Assembly (NCBI GenBank): GCA_900315775.1
Contig: ONAJ01000011.1
Coordinates: 1 to 63,471, forward strand
DNA from: an uncultured Prevotella sp.
GTDB taxonomy: Bacteria > Bacteroidota > Bacteroidia > Bacteroidales > Bacteroidaceae
Direction: 5' to 3'
DNA: 63,471 nucleotides
A program made the translations under genes and the position numbers. Each line of letters starts with the position of its first letter. Position 1 is the first letter of the stretch. Of the stretch, positions 35,367 to 45,184 are shown piece by piece. The notes under the pieces are model-generated. The model saw only the letters and a list, made by a program, of their open reading frames with translations, had not been told where the DNA came from and ran no database searches.

Positions 35367-37493
35367 ATGGCAAAGCAAGATTTACATCTGACCCGCAATA
35401 TCGGTATCATGGCGCATATCGATGCTGGTAAGACAACAACCTCCGAGCGTATTCTGTACTACACAGGTAAGACGCACAAAATCGGAGAGGTGCACGACGG
35501 TGCAGCCACCATGGACTGGATGGCACAGGAGCAGGAGCGTGGTATCACTATCACCTCTGCTGCAACAACTTGTTACTGGAACTACAACAACAAGCAGTTC
35601 AAAATCAACCTGATTGACACTCCGGGACACGTTGACTTTACCGCTGAGGTAGAGCGCTCACTGCGTGTACTCGACGGAGCTGTTGCTACATACTGTGCAG
35701 TAGGTGGTGTTCAGCCACAGTCTGAGACAGTATGGCGTCAGGCAGACAAATACAACGTTCCACGTCTTGGTTATGTAAACAAGATGGACCGTTCTGGTGC
35801 TAACTACTTCGACGTACTTCAGCAGATGAAGGACGTATTAGGCGCTAACCCTGTATCACTGGTTATCCCTATCGGTCAGGAAGAGACCTTCAAGGGTATC
35901 GTTGACCTGCTGAAGATGAAGGCTATCATCTGGCACGACGAGACACAGGGTGCAGAGTTCGAAGTTACAGACATCCCTGCTGACCTCGCTGACGAGGCTC
36001 AGGAGTGGCGTGACAAGCTCGTAGAGGCTGCCGCTGAGTTCGACGAGGCACTCATGGAGAAGTTCTTCGACGATCCTAACTCAATCACTGAGGAGGAACT
36101 CATCGCAGCTATCCGCAAGGGAACACTCGCTATGGAGTGCACACCAATGCTCTGCGGTTCTTCATTCAAGAACAAGGGTGTTCAGACCCTTCTCGACTAC
36201 GTTTGTGCTTTCCTGCCTTCACCTGTTGATACTCCTAACATCGTTGGTGAGAATCCTAACACCGGTGAGGAAGAGGACCGCAAGCCAAGCGAGGACGAGC
36301 CTACATCAGCTCTCGCATTTAAGATTGCTACCGACCCATACGTAGGTCGTCTGGTATTCTTCCGCGTATATTCTGGTAAGGTAGAGGCTGGTTCGTACGT
36401 CTTCAACACACGTTCTGGCAAGAAGGAGCGCGTAAGCCGTCTGTTCCAGATGAACTCTAACAAGCAGCAGCCTATGGAGTGCATCGAGGCAGGTGATATC
36501 GGTGCAGGTGTTGGTTTCAAGGACATCCGTACTGGTGATACCCTCTGCGACGAGAACCACCCAATAGTACTTGAGAGCATCACATTCCCTGACACCGTGA
36601 TCTCTATTGCCGTTGAACCAAAGAGCCAGGCTGACATCGCTAAACTCGACAACGGTTTGGCTAAGCTGGCTGAAGAGGACCCAACATTCACCGTACATAC
36701 TGACGAGCAGAGCGGTCAGACCGTTATCTCTGGTATGGGTGAGCTCCACTTGGACATCATCATCGACCGTCTGAAGCGCGAGTTCAAGGTTGAGTGTAAC
36801 CAGGGTAAGCCTCAGGTTAACTACAAAGAGGCTATCACTAAGACTGTTAACCTCCGCGAGGTTTACAAGAAGCAGTCTGGTGGTCGTGGTAAGTTCGCTG
36901 ACATCATCGTTAACGTTGGTCCAGTTGACGAAGACTGGAACATCAAGGAGAACGGCGGTCTGCAGTTCGTTAACGAAGTTAAGGGCGGTAACGTGCCTAA
37001 GGAGTTTATCCCATCTGTACAGAAGGGCTTCGAGGACGCCATGAAGAATGGTGTACTCGGCGGCTATCCTGTTGACTCACTGAAGGTTACTCTGCTCGAC
37101 GGTTCTTTCCACCCAGTTGACTCTGACCAGCTTTCATTCGAGTTGGCAGCACGCAACGCTTACAAGAACGCATGTGTTCAGGCAGGTCCTGTACTCATGG
37201 AGCCAGTTATGAAACTCGAAGTTGTTACTCCTGAGGAGAACATGGGTGACGTAATCGGTGACCTTAACAAGCGTCGTGGTCAGGTTGAGGGTATGGACGA
37301 GGCTCGTAGCGGTGCTCGCATCGTAAAGGCTATGGTTCCTCTGGCAGAAATGTTCGGTTACGTAACAGCTCTGCGTACCATCACCTCTGGTCGTGCAACA
37401 AGTTCTATGGAATACGATCACCACGCTCCTGTAAGCAGCTCTATCGCTAAGACAGTGCTCGAGGAAGTTAAGGGTCGTGTTGACTTAGTATAA
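35367..37493 (+). CDS. fusA: Elongation factor G
   Basis: A 708-residue GTPase that moves tRNA and mRNA through the ribosome. G motifs are [16 protein letters not shown] (near 15), GITITSAAT (near 58), DTPGHVDF (near 88) and NKMDR (near 142). The C-terminal part has [10 protein letters not shown] and the domain V region ending [18 protein letters not shown]. It follows rpsG by 32 bases. It is the usual bacterial EF-G with nothing missing. Confidence 0.98.
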   Translation: MAKQDLHLTRNIGIMAHIDAGKTTTSERILYYTGKTHKIGEVHDGAATMDWMAQEQERGITITSAATTCYWNYNNKQFKINLIDTPGHVDFTAEVERSLRVLDGAVATYCAVGGVQPQSETVWRQADKYNVPRLGYVNKMDRSGANYFDVLQQMKDVLGANPVSLVIPIGQEETFKGIVDLLKMKAIIWHDETQGAEFEVTDIPADLADEAQEWRDKLVEAAAEFDEALMEKFFDDPNSITEEELIAAIRKGTLAMECTPMLCGSSFKNKGVQTLLDYVCAFLPSPVDTPNIVGENPNTGEEEDRKPSEDEPTSALAFKIATDPYVGRLVFFRVYSGKVEAGSYVFNTRSGKKERVSRLFQMNSNKQQPMECIEAGDIGAGVGFKDIRTGDTLCDENHPIVLESITFPDTVISIAVEPKSQADIAKLDNGLAKLAEEDPTFTVHTDEQSGQTVISGMGELHLDIIIDRLKREFKVECNQGKPQVNYKEAITKTVNLREVYKKQSGGRGKFADIIVNVGPVDEDWNIKENGGLQFVNEVKGGNVPKEFIPSVQKGFEDAMKNGVLGGYPVDSLKVTLLDGSFHPVDSDQLSFELAARNAYKNACVQAGPVLMEPVMKLEVVTPEENMGDVIGDLNKRRGQVEGMDEARSGARIVKAMVPLAEMFGYVTALRTITSGRATSSMEYDHHAPVSSSIAKTVLEEVKGRVDLV

Positions 37494-37502
37494 AAACAAA
37501 AG

Positions 37503-37569
37503 GGGAGTCGCTGAGCAAATGACTCTTTAGCGACTCCCATATAAATAGTAAATAGTAAATAGTAAAATC
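37503..37569 (+). promoter_or_regulatory. Hairpin and TAAATAG heptamer array between fusA and rpsJ
   Basis: GGGAGTCGCT (37503-37512) pairs with AGCGACTCCC (37529-37538); an inner GAGTC/GACTC alternative exists. Instead of a T-run, a TAAATAG array (three copies, 37542-37562) leads into the rpsJ leader. It may attenuate or cut the transcript. Confidence 0.7.
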
Positions 37570-37582
37570 GTAAATTAAAATT

Positions 37583-37888
37583 ATGAGTCAGAAAATTAGA
37601 ATTAAGCTGAAGTCATACGACCACAAATTGGTTGACAAGTCAGCAGAGAAAATTGTAAAAGCAGTAAAGGCTACAGGCGCTATCGTTAGCGGTCCTATCC
37701 CCCTGCCTACACACAAGCGTATCTACACAGTGAACCGTTCTACCTTCGTTAACAAGAAGGCTCGTGAGCAGTTCCAGCTGTCAGACTACAAGCGTCTCAT
37801 CGACATCTATAGCTCTACAGCAAAGACTGTTGACGCTTTGATGAAACTCGAACTCCCCAGCGGTGTCGAGGTTGAGATTAAGGTCTAA
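37583..37888 (+). CDS. rpsJ: Ribosomal protein uS10
   Basis: A 101-residue protein of the 30S head, also known for its role in antitermination. It begins [20 protein letters not shown] and has [22 protein letters not shown] (near 31). In Bacteroidales it usually starts the S10 operon, continuing with rplC. Here a terminator follows directly and rplC is absent, so the S10 run is broken. Confidence 0.98.
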   Translation: MSQKIRIKLKSYDHKLVDKSAEKIVKAVKATGAIVSGPIPLPTHKRIYTVNRSTFVNKKAREQFQLSDYKRLIDIYSSTAKTVDALMKLELPSGVEVEIKV

Positions 37889-37916
37889 TAGAAGGTACAC
37901 TATTCTAAAAATATAG

Positions 37917-37957
37917 CCCGTCTCCAAAGAATAACACTCTTTGAGACGGGTTTTATT
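37917..37957 (+). terminator. Terminator after rpsJ
   Basis: CCCGTCTCCAAAGA pairs with TCTTTGAGACGGG (one bulge), followed by TTTTATT. It sits only 5 bases before the next ATG (37962), which is unusually tight. Confidence 0.85.
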
Positions 37958-37961
37958 GCTC

Positions 37962-39737
37962 ATGAAGATTAACAAAATCACAACAAGTAAGACCTGGAGG
38001 AGCAGTTTGGTATTTATCGCTGCTGCCCTGTTTATTGTCCTTATTTCGGCAGTGCAGTATTACTATGCACGTGATATGCTTGAGGACCAGTTGGACTACC
38101 GTGCTCTCGGAGAGTTGAGGTCGAAGTCGTCAAGGCTCTCAAATACGTTGAAACAGGCGGAACAGACACTTAACGAACACCTCTGGGACATCAGGCGTAA
38201 CATAAACAATCCCGACTCTATGTATAACGTTACGAAACGACTTCTTAACGTTAATGAGATGCTTGTAGGTAGTTGTATATGTTTTGCACCGGACTTCTAC
38301 CCAGAGAAAGGAAGACTCTTTGAACCGTATGCATATAAGCAGAACGGCAAAGTCAACGTTGTACAGCTGTGTGCAGACGGACTTCATGACTACACGCAGA
38401 ACCCTGCATTTATCCAAGTGGTTGAAACAAAAGAACCATTCTGGAGCACTCCCTACGAATATACCGACAGCGATGGAAAAACAATGTCGCTGACAACATA
38501 CTCCTTCCCTCTCCTCTCCAAGAATGGCAAAGTACTTGCCGTCGTCGGATTGGACCTGTCACTGTCGTGGCTTGGCGACAGACTCAACAGATCGCATATC
38601 TATCCTTCATCATATGACATCTTCCTTACCCCGGAAGGAAAATATATAACAGGACCTTCGTCTAACGAAATAGCTCCAGCTAATGAGCGTGTCAGAGTTA
38701 TGAATATGGTTAACGACAGTACTCTGAAGAAATTCTCTTTCTCCAACGGAAAGTTCAAGATGTTCGAGTTTGTCGATGACTACGAAAAGCTTTGTTACGT
38801 GTACCACACGAAGATGGAAGATGAGCCTTACTGGCAGATAGCAGTGATCTGCGAGGATAACGAGGTATATGGAAAACTATATTCCATGTCGCGCTTTATG
38901 CTGATAATGACGATTATAGCATGGCTTATAATGGGAATTATCATTTGGAGGGCGATAAAGGGACACATACGACTGCAGCAAGCAGATGCAGAACGCCAGC
39001 AGATAGAGAACGAGCTTAGTATTGCACGCAAGATACAGGAGGAGATGTTGCCCAAAACCTTCCCGCCATATCCGGAGCGCAAGGATATTGACATCTTCGG
39101 TTCGCTGACGCCTGCAAAGGAAGTTGGCGGCGACTTGTTCGACTTCTTCCTGAGTGACGAGAAACTGTTCTTCTGTATCGGTGATGTAAGCGGCAAGGGA
39201 ATACCTGCTGCGATGGTGATGACAATGACTCACTCGTTATTCCGTATGGCTACATCGCGCGACGATAACCCTGCGAGCATCATGCAGAACATCAACGAAA
39301 CGTTCTGTAAAGGCAATAACTCGGGAATGTTCGTAACAATGTTCATCGGTATTCTCGATCTCACCACAGGCAAACTAAGATATTGTAACGCAGGACACGA
39401 GATTGCTTTCCTTGTAAGCGAAGAAAATACAAGACCCTTGGACCTTATAGCAAATATGCCTATTGGCGTCTTCAGCGACTTTAAATATGAGTCACAAGAG
39501 GAAGTAATGGAGTCGGGCACAACACTCTTCACATATACCGACGGACTTACCGAGGCTATGAACGAAGAGCGCAAGCGTTACGGCATAGCACGTGTTGAGG
39601 AAGCAATAACGTCGAGTCTGTCAATAATGCCCAAGGACCTTATTACACACATTGACAAAGACGTCCACAAGTTTGTGAAAGAAGCTCCGCAAAGTGATGA
39701 CCTCACAATGCTGGCAATAAAATACAACCGGAATTAA
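37962..39737 (+). CDS. Membrane sensor with SpoIIE/PP2C phosphatase domain
   Basis: A 591-residue signalling protein from MKINKITTSK; the longer frame to a TTG at 37941 lies in the terminator stem. It has a membrane helix (about 15-40), an extracytoplasmic sensor region (about 41-305) resembling a Cache domain (WSTPYEYTDSDGKTMSLTTY) and a second helix (about 308-330). A short coiled coil comes next and then a C-terminal PP2C-like serine phosphatase (about 365-591). Motifs are GGDLFDFF, GDVSGKGIPAAMVM and TDGLTEAMNE. Such proteins often act on anti-sigma or anti-anti-sigma factors. No partner is near. It has little room for its own promoter, so some expression may come from readthrough of rpsJ. 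Confidence 0.88.
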   Translation: MKINKITTSKTWRSSLVFIAAALFIVLISAVQYYYARDMLEDQLDYRALGELRSKSSRLSNTLKQAEQTLNEHLWDIRRNINNPDSMYNVTKRLLNVNEMLVGSCICFAPDFYPEKGRLFEPYAYKQNGKVNVVQLCADGLHDYTQNPAFIQVVETKEPFWSTPYEYTDSDGKTMSLTTYSFPLLSKNGKVLAVVGLDLSLSWLGDRLNRSHIYPSSYDIFLTPEGKYITGPSSNEIAPANERVRVMNMVNDSTLKKFSFSNGKFKMFEFVDDYEKLCYVYHTKMEDEPYWQIAVICEDNEVYGKLYSMSRFMLIMTIIAWLIMGIIIWRAIKGHIRLQQADAERQQIENELSIARKIQEEMLPKTFPPYPERKDIDIFGSLTPAKEVGGDLFDFFLSDEKLFFCIGDVSGKGIPAAMVMTMTHSLFRMATSRDDNPASIMQNINETFCKGNNSGMFVTMFIGILDLTTGKLRYCNAGHEIAFLVSEENTRPLDLIANMPIGVFSDFKYESQEEVMESGTTLFTYTDGLTEAMNEERKRYGIARVEEAITSSLSIMPKDLITHIDKDVHKFVKEAPQSDDLTMLAIKYNRN

Positions 39738-39741
39738 CAAA

Positions 39742-39772
39742 AAGAGGATTAGCCAACTGCTAATCCTCTTTC
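39742..39772. terminator. Bidirectional terminator
   Basis: AAAGAGGATTAG and CTAATCCTCTTT with loop CCAACTG, between the convergent phosphatase and secreted-protein stops. Confidence 0.9.
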
Positions 39773-39779
39773 AATTTAT

Positions 39780-41102
39780 TTACTTCAGAACCTTTCTTCC
39801 GTTCTTTATTACTATTCCTTTGTAGTCGTCACTGACGCGCTGACCAGCTAAGTTATATGTGGATGATGGGTGCTGTGTCATAACTGACGGATGATTTGTG
39901 ATACCAGAAACAACCTCCTGTCCGTCACTACAATCGTCACCATCTACCCAGAGACAAGAGAATGTATAACGATCCTTGATTTTTGCTATACGCTCTGCAT
40001 TACCTGTGGTTACGTCAATTTCATAGAGTGCAGTATCGTACTTACCATTTGTTCTCCACTCTTTGTCAGGGAGAGTAGTCCAAGAACCACCGCTACCGAT
40101 GCCTTTTCCGCTGTTGAAGTAACCAATCCAGTACATCTTGTTAGGATTGCTCTTCGCAAAGCAGGCTGCCTGACGACGATACTGAGAACAGTAACCAGAA
40201 GCTGTTTCATTGATAATCTTTCCTGTTGCAAGGTCGAATTCACAAAGTGCAGCACCAGTAAGATTACCATTGATGTCCTCCATCTTTCCTTCAGCATTCT
40301 CTACGCCAGCTGTACCACCGCTTGTCATAGCGAAAGCACGACCTTCAGAGTTGATGGCGAAGGTTACGAAGTTATAATAGTACAGTCCTGGTGTGATGAT
40401 ACTCACTTCCATATTCTCTAAGTTTATAACACCAAGAGCATAGCCAGCATCCTGTCCTTCACGTCCCTCATAATGTTCGTCCTCATCAACGAAGTAGTCC
40501 GGGTCAGAAGTGATATCTGAAGGCAACTCGGCTGATGTCACATAGAACAATCCATAGACCTGCTTATCAAGTGGATTAAAAGACAAACCAGCACTCTCTA
40601 ACACCTTATCCTCTGGGAAGTATGGGAACTGTTTTGTCTGTGCACTGGTAGCTGCATCCCACTGGCGTACGCAGAACAACTCTTCTGCCGGGGTAGATTG
40701 GTAGTCGCGCGAGAAGATTGTTGTCAACTGACCGTTAGCATAGAGAGAACCGCTATTACCATACATATTCAATGTGTTATTTACGAGCAGCGCCTTCTCA
40801 ACGTCAGTAAACGACCCGTTGCTGTAATATTCACTAATAGGTATATAAGGATACTGAACCGGCTCTACGAGGGTTTCTTTAACAGGAATCTTATATATTC
40901 CCATCTTAGAGGCAAAGATTGACTTACCGACACCTGCAGGATCCTGATCCTTTGATAACCAGCCCACATACGTAGACTTGTTCTCTAACTGGTCACCATC
41001 ATCATAGCGATTGTTATTCACAATACCTTTAAGGGTGACCTGTGCATAAGATGTTGAACTTACTACTAAAGCAAGCGCCAACATAAATAAACTTTTCTTC
41101 AT
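39780..41102 (-). CDS. Secreted protein with sorting tail, hypothetical
   Basis: A 440-residue protein with a signal peptide ending TSYAQ (about 1-20). The body has repeated short strands with phrases such as FNPLDKQVYGLFY, FAINSEGRAFAMTSGG, CEFDLATGKI and YEIDVTTGNAERI. This pattern resembles a beta-propeller reading out repeated values. The end YNLAGQRVSDDYKGIVIKNGRKVLK resembles a type IX sorting tail. No catalytic family was recognised. Its upstream promoter has TTTG, 20 bases, TACATTTG. Confidence 0.78.
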   Translation of the reverse strand: MKKSLFMLALALVVSSTSYAQVTLKGIVNNNRYDDGDQLENKSTYVGWLSKDQDPAGVGKSIFASKMGIYKIPVKETLVEPVQYPYIPISEYYSNGSFTDVEKALLVNNTLNMYGNSGSLYANGQLTTIFSRDYQSTPAEELFCVRQWDAATSAQTKQFPYFPEDKVLESAGLSFNPLDKQVYGLFYVTSAELPSDITSDPDYFVDEDEHYEGREGQDAGYALGVINLENMEVSIITPGLYYYNFVTFAINSEGRAFAMTSGGTAGVENAEGKMEDINGNLTGAALCEFDLATGKIINETASGYCSQYRRQAACFAKSNPNKMYWIGYFNSGKGIGSGGSWTTLPDKEWRTNGKYDTALYEIDVTTGNAERIAKIKDRYTFSCLWVDGDDCSDGQEVVSGITNHPSVMTQHPSSTYNLAGQRVSDDYKGIVIKNGRKVLK

Positions 41103-41158
41103 ATCGTAATTATAATAGTTTTATCGATTTTTATTCACTTTTTAATCAAAACGGCTTG

Positions 41159-41190
41159 CAAATGTAGTGAATTAACACGAACAAACCAAA
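41159..41190 (-). promoter_or_regulatory. Promoter of the secreted protein at 39780
   Basis: On the minus strand TTTG (41187-41190), 20 bases, TACATTTG (41159-41166). The leader is about 50 bases. Confidence 0.6.
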
Positions 41191-41201
41191 ATATTTATAG
41201 A

Positions 41202-42557
41202 TTATTTACACATTATTTTATTACCATTCCTTATAACAATGCCTTTGTATGACTTCCCCACCTTTCTTCCATCAAGAGAATAAGTAACACCCATTTCGTC
41301 GGGATGAGCCATAATGTTTTTAGCAATTCCATCGGGTTCTACATCATCGTTGAAAAGGTTTTGAACAGTATATCCCAAATGCTCCATTTCAAGTGCTGCC
41401 CACATAAACGGACCTACACCTTTTGGGTCATTGTCGCGTACTGGTTCACTCATATAATATTCGAACGAACCGTCACGTTGAGGTCTGTTTTCCGGACCCA
41501 GTCCCGAGACCTCACAACACTTCTGCAGGGATATAGTTCCATCGGAGTTTTCTTTTACAAACTCGTTAACTATTCCACGAAAAGCCTCAACACCCACAGG
41601 TAGGTATTCCGCATCTATCCAACCCATACGAACACCTTTTAGCAGACAATAGCAAAACATCGATGAACACGTAGCTTCAAGATAGTTTCTTGGGTCATCA
41701 ACGTCAAGCACATCGTACCACACACCACTCTCGTCTTGGTACTTCGACACCGATGCCATAACGCTCTTGAAAATTTCCAACAATTCTGCACGCCGAGCAT
41801 AGCTCTCCGGCATCGTCTCTAAAACTTCAACAAGTGCCATAGCGTACCACCCTAAAGCTCTGCCCCATGTGTGTTGACTGCGTCCTGTTGTCTTATCAGC
41901 CCAAAACATCGAGTGTGTCTCGTCCCACGCATGTTTCCACAGTTCGGTAGCCGCATCGTAGGTCATCTGGTCTGTCGTTGTCATCTGATTCACAGCATCC
42001 TCGTAATACTTCTCCTCCTCACCGGGTTTCAGTGTCGGGGCAGCAAGTACGTAAAAAGGCATACCCATAAATACTCCGTCGAGCCACACCTGCCAGTGGT
42101 ACACCTCCTTGTGCCACCACACCCCGTTCTGTGTTCTTGGTTGGTTCTCCAACTGCTTGAAAAGAGTGTTTAGCGCCTTCAACTCCTTGTCTGCCGGCGC
42201 CTGTTGGTACATACGGAATAGGAAATGACCTGGTCGTACGTTGTCAAGATTAAACTCGTCGTAGTTATATCCCGTTATGGAACCGTTGCTCTGCACCATT
42301 GTCTGCGGATACTCCTTCAGGTAGTTCCACACCTTACTGTTGTTGTATTCCAGATATACGTCGAGCATAGGGTCCAACTCCACTCCTACCTGATAGCTCC
42401 ACTGCGGCCACCACGAAGAGAAGTTAAGATTATACGGATGCGGAGTTCTCTTCATTTCCGACGCCACCATCCACTCACTATAGTGAGTATAAGTCTCCGC
42501 CTGTCCAAGAAGCGAAAACCACGCAACAGCCACGAGTAAAAAAAGTCTTTTAGTCAT
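41202..42557 (-). CDS. Secreted GH105 unsaturated uronyl hydrolase
   Basis: Removes unsaturated galacturonyl ends from lyase-cut pectin or rhamnogalacturonan fragments. The 451 residues have a signal peptide (about 1-21), an alpha/alpha barrel with QVWLDGVFMGMPFYVLA (near 155, probable catalytic Asp), SQHTWGRALGWYAMALVEVLE (near 227) and YLEATCSSMFCYCLLKG (near 295). The tail YSLDGRKV...KGIVIRNGNKIM resembles a sorting signal. Export fits a role next to the PL1 lyases at 8-11 kb. A -7 box TATCTTTG (42588-42595, minus strand) lies about 30 bases upstream. Confidence 0.9.
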   Translation of the reverse strand: MTKRLFLLVAVAWFSLLGQAETYTHYSEWMVASEMKRTPHPYNLNFSSWWPQWSYQVGVELDPMLDVYLEYNNSKVWNYLKEYPQTMVQSNGSITGYNYDEFNLDNVRPGHFLFRMYQQAPADKELKALNTLFKQLENQPRTQNGVWWHKEVYHWQVWLDGVFMGMPFYVLAAPTLKPGEEEKYYEDAVNQMTTTDQMTYDAATELWKHAWDETHSMFWADKTTGRSQHTWGRALGWYAMALVEVLETMPESYARRAELLEIFKSVMASVSKYQDESGVWYDVLDVDDPRNYLEATCSSMFCYCLLKGVRMGWIDAEYLPVGVEAFRGIVNEFVKENSDGTISLQKCCEVSGLGPENRPQRDGSFEYYMSEPVRDNDPKGVGPFMWAALEMEHLGYTVQNLFNDDVEPDGIAKNIMAHPDEMGVTYSLDGRKVGKSYKGIVIRNGNKIMCK

Positions 42558-42668
42558 ATTAGTCTTAAGTATTTGTTATTCAGCGCACAAAGATAGCAAT
42601 AATATTCCCAACCGAAAAAGCTTTTCCTAATATATTATTATATTTTAGGCAAATTTTTACATAAAAAA

Positions 42669-42693
42669 TTGCCTCGAGGAGGTCTCGAGGCAA
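42669..42693 (-). terminator. Terminator after the barrel protein
   Basis: TTGCCTCGAG and CTCGAGGCAA with loop GAGGT. Reading leftwards it follows the stop at 42721 and leads into a T-run (TTTTTTAT). Confidence 0.85.
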
Positions 42694-42720
42694 TCTTTAT
42701 TATGGATTATTTATACTTTC

Positions 42721-43314
42721 TTAGAGCTCAAACTTGTAACCTACGGTAATCTGAATCAGGTCACTACGCCATTTGTCAGTACCTTCCTTGTTAATCTTTG
42801 TTGTAGAGATGTTGTAGCGTGCGTCAAGAACTACGTTCATGTACTCATAAGAGAGTCCAATAGGAATTGAGAAGTTGAATTTCTTGCACTGGCTCTTCAT
42901 GTCAACACCATCTTCTTTTGCATTCATGAGGAAGCCGAACTGTGCACCTGTCTTAAGTGCTAAGCCAGGAAGAACGTAGAAGTTTGCTGTGATAGGAACA
43001 TTGAAATAGTCTGCTTTAGCAGTTGTCTTATTTCCATTACTATACTTCCACTTCCAGCCCTGCTGAGCATAGTTCATGCCAAGTGCTACTCCAAACCAGT
43101 CGTTTACATAGTACTCACCCTCAACGCCAAATACGACGCCAACACGAGTTTTACGATCTTTGCCTGTTGAGTCATATGTTCCAGAAAGCATACCAAAACC
43201 CATACCTACTTTAGGCTGAATTGTTATTGCTCCGGGGTCACGCATTGTGTTACTCTGTGCATTTGCTGTCAGGGCTACTATAGCCATAACTGCTACCATT
43301 AAAATCTTCTTCAT
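42721..43314 (-). CDS. Outer-membrane beta-barrel protein
   Basis: A 197-residue protein with a signal peptide ending LTANAQ (about 1-19). Alternating strands follow, such as GVVFGVEGEYYVNDWFGVALGMNYAQQG and FSIPIGLSYEYMNVVLDARYNIS. The end VGYKFEL finishes close to an aromatic residue. It fits the PorT/OmpX-like small barrels of Bacteroidota, which are structural or adhesion proteins. Function unknown. It is a single-gene unit. Confidence 0.85.
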   Translation of the reverse strand: MKKILMVAVMAIVALTANAQSNTMRDPGAITIQPKVGMGFGMLSGTYDSTGKDRKTRVGVVFGVEGEYYVNDWFGVALGMNYAQQGWKWKYSNGNKTTAKADYFNVPITANFYVLPGLALKTGAQFGFLMNAKEDGVDMKSQCKKFNFSIPIGLSYEYMNVVLDARYNISTTKINKEGTDKWRSDLIQITVGYKFEL

Positions 43315-43515
43315 AATCTTAAATTTGGTTAGTGAATAATCGATTTACGGCAGCAAATTTATTTAAAATTATTTAATTGTCATGCATCTTGTGTTAATTT
43401 TTAACTTTATTTAAGCCTTTTCTTTACTTCGTTGGGACGCTTTTCGTTTTTTACATCATTTTTTTGTACCTTCGCAGCGGATTTAAAGTCTACCTCAACG
43501 AAAAAGGACATAAGA

Positions 43516-44772
43516 ATGATAAGTAAAGAGTATAAAGACTACGAGGTAATGGCGCCCGTTGGTTCGCGAGAGTCGTTAATGGCTGCGATACAGGCAGGTG
43601 CAGACTCCGTATATTTCGGCATAGGACAGTTGAATATGCGTTCACACTCGGCAAACCACTTCACGATAGACGACCTACGCGACATTGCCGAGACGTGTTC
43701 TAAGGAAGGTATAAAGACCTACCTGACGGTGAACACCATAATTTACGATGAGGACATAAAGACGATGCACACCATTATCGATGCAGCTTACGAGGCAAAG
43801 ATAACAGCAGTGATAGCTTCGGACGTTGCCGTAATGGAATACTGTCGCGAAAAGGGTGTTGAGGTACACCTTTCCACGCAGTTGAATATCTCAAACATTG
43901 AGGCACTGAAGTTCTATGCACGCTTTGCCGATGTCGTAGTATTGGCACGCGAACTGAAGATGGAACAGGTGGCAGAGATATACCGGCAGATTGAGGAACA
44001 ACAGATACGTGGACCTCGCGGAGAGCTCATCCGCATCGAGATGTTCTGTCACGGAGCTCTCTGCATGGCGGTTAGCGGAAAGTGTTATATGAGTCTTGCC
44101 GACTCTGGACGTTCTGCAAATCGTGGCGAATGTATTCAGATATGTCGTCGTTCGTATATCCTCACCGATGCTGAGACAGGTAACCAGATTGAGGTTGACA
44201 ACAAATACCTTATGAGTCCTAAGGACCTGAAGACGGTGCGATTCATAGATCGTATGATGAATGCCGGAGTGAGGGTATTCAAGATAGAAGGACGTGCAAG
44301 AGGTCCCGAGTACGTATATACAGTTGTTCGCACCTATAAAGAAGCAATTAAGAGTGTTCTTGAAGGCACCTTTACCGATGAGAAGAAAGACGCATGGGAC
44401 ACAGAGTTAGCAAAGGTTTTCAATCGCGGATTCTGGGACGGATATTATCAGGGACAGCGTCTGGGAGAGTGGAACAAAAACTACGGCTCAAATGCTACGG
44501 AGAAAAAAGTTCTTGTTGGAAAAGTAGTAAAATTCTTCTCGCGTCTCAGTGTTGCAGAAATCGCCGTTGAAGCCTCAGAGATTGACGTCAACGAACACCT
44601 ACTCATTACAGGACCCACGACGGGAGTTATGTATCTTGATGCCAAGGAGATACGTTACGATCTAAAACCCGTGGAGAGAGCAGAGAAAGGATGGCGCGTT
44701 TCAATCCCTGTAGAAGGAAAGGTAAGGCCAAACGATAAAGTGTTTAAGATAATTGAGAATCATGACAATTAA
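43516..44772 (+). CDS. Peptidase U32 family protein
   Basis: A 418-residue protein from MISKEYKDYEVMAPVG; the longer frame has a non-family N-terminus over the promoter. Motifs are AGADSVYFGIGQLNMR (near 25), STQLNISNIEALKFY (near 120), the cysteine-rich FCHGALCMAVSGKCYMS and RGECIQICRRSY (near 175-210), and FKIEGRARGPEYV (near 255). Members include YegQ/TrhP, which help hydroxylate tRNA uridine-34, so an RNA-modification role is more likely than proteolysis. It overlaps sufE by 11 bases, a link that fits its cluster-binding cysteines. Confidence 0.9.
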   Translation: MISKEYKDYEVMAPVGSRESLMAAIQAGADSVYFGIGQLNMRSHSANHFTIDDLRDIAETCSKEGIKTYLTVNTIIYDEDIKTMHTIIDAAYEAKITAVIASDVAVMEYCREKGVEVHLSTQLNISNIEALKFYARFADVVVLARELKMEQVAEIYRQIEEQQIRGPRGELIRIEMFCHGALCMAVSGKCYMSLADSGRSANRGECIQICRRSYILTDAETGNQIEVDNKYLMSPKDLKTVRFIDRMMNAGVRVFKIEGRARGPEYVYTVVRTYKEAIKSVLEGTFTDEKKDAWDTELAKVFNRGFWDGYYQGQRLGEWNKNYGSNATEKKVLVGKVVKFFSRLSVAEIAVEASEIDVNEHLLITGPTTGVMYLDAKEIRYDLKPVERAEKGWRVSIPVEGKVRPNDKVFKIIENHDN

Positions 44773-45181
44773 CGAGATACAAGACGAAGTGATAGAGGAG
44801 TTCGCCGGTCTTGACGACTGGATGGACAGATATCAGTTGCTGATAGACCTCGGTGGCGACGTAGAGCCGTTGCCCAATGAATATAAGACAGAGAGCAACC
44901 TTATTGACGGTTGTCAGAGTAGAGTGTGGTTGCAGGCCGACTACGACAAGGCTGCAGACATCATAACTTTCCGGGCAGAGAGCGACGCCCTGATAGTAAA
45001 GGGTATCGTGGCACTACTTATACGTGTGCTCAGCGGACACTCTCCAAAGGATATTATGGATGCCGACCTGTACTTCATAGAAAAAATAGGACTACGCGAA
45101 CACCTCTCGCCCACCCGTTCCAACGGACTGCTGGCGATGTTGAAACAGATGAAGGCATATGCAGTAGCATATAATTCATAG
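44762..45181 (+). CDS. SufE family sulfur transfer protein
   Basis: A 139-residue SufE-fold protein from MTINEIQDEVIEEF. It carries the conserved Cys in NLIDGCQSRVWLQ (near 50), which accepts sulfur from SufS during Fe-S cluster assembly, and LIRVLSGHSPKDIMDADL. It overlaps the U32 gene by 11 bases and is followed after 3 bases by the RNA methyltransferase, so the three form an operon. The suf genes themselves are elsewhere. Confidence 0.9.
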   Translation: MTINEIQDEVIEEFAGLDDWMDRYQLLIDLGGDVEPLPNEYKTESNLIDGCQSRVWLQADYDKAADIITFRAESDALIVKGIVALLIRVLSGHSPKDIMDADLYFIEKIGLREHLSPTRSNGLLAMLKQMKAYAVAYNS

Positions 45182-45184
45182 GCC

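Noticed and set aside
37941-37961. TTG start for the phosphatase gene
   Set aside because: It lies in the right arm of the rpsJ terminator; ATG at 37962 gives a normal N-terminus.
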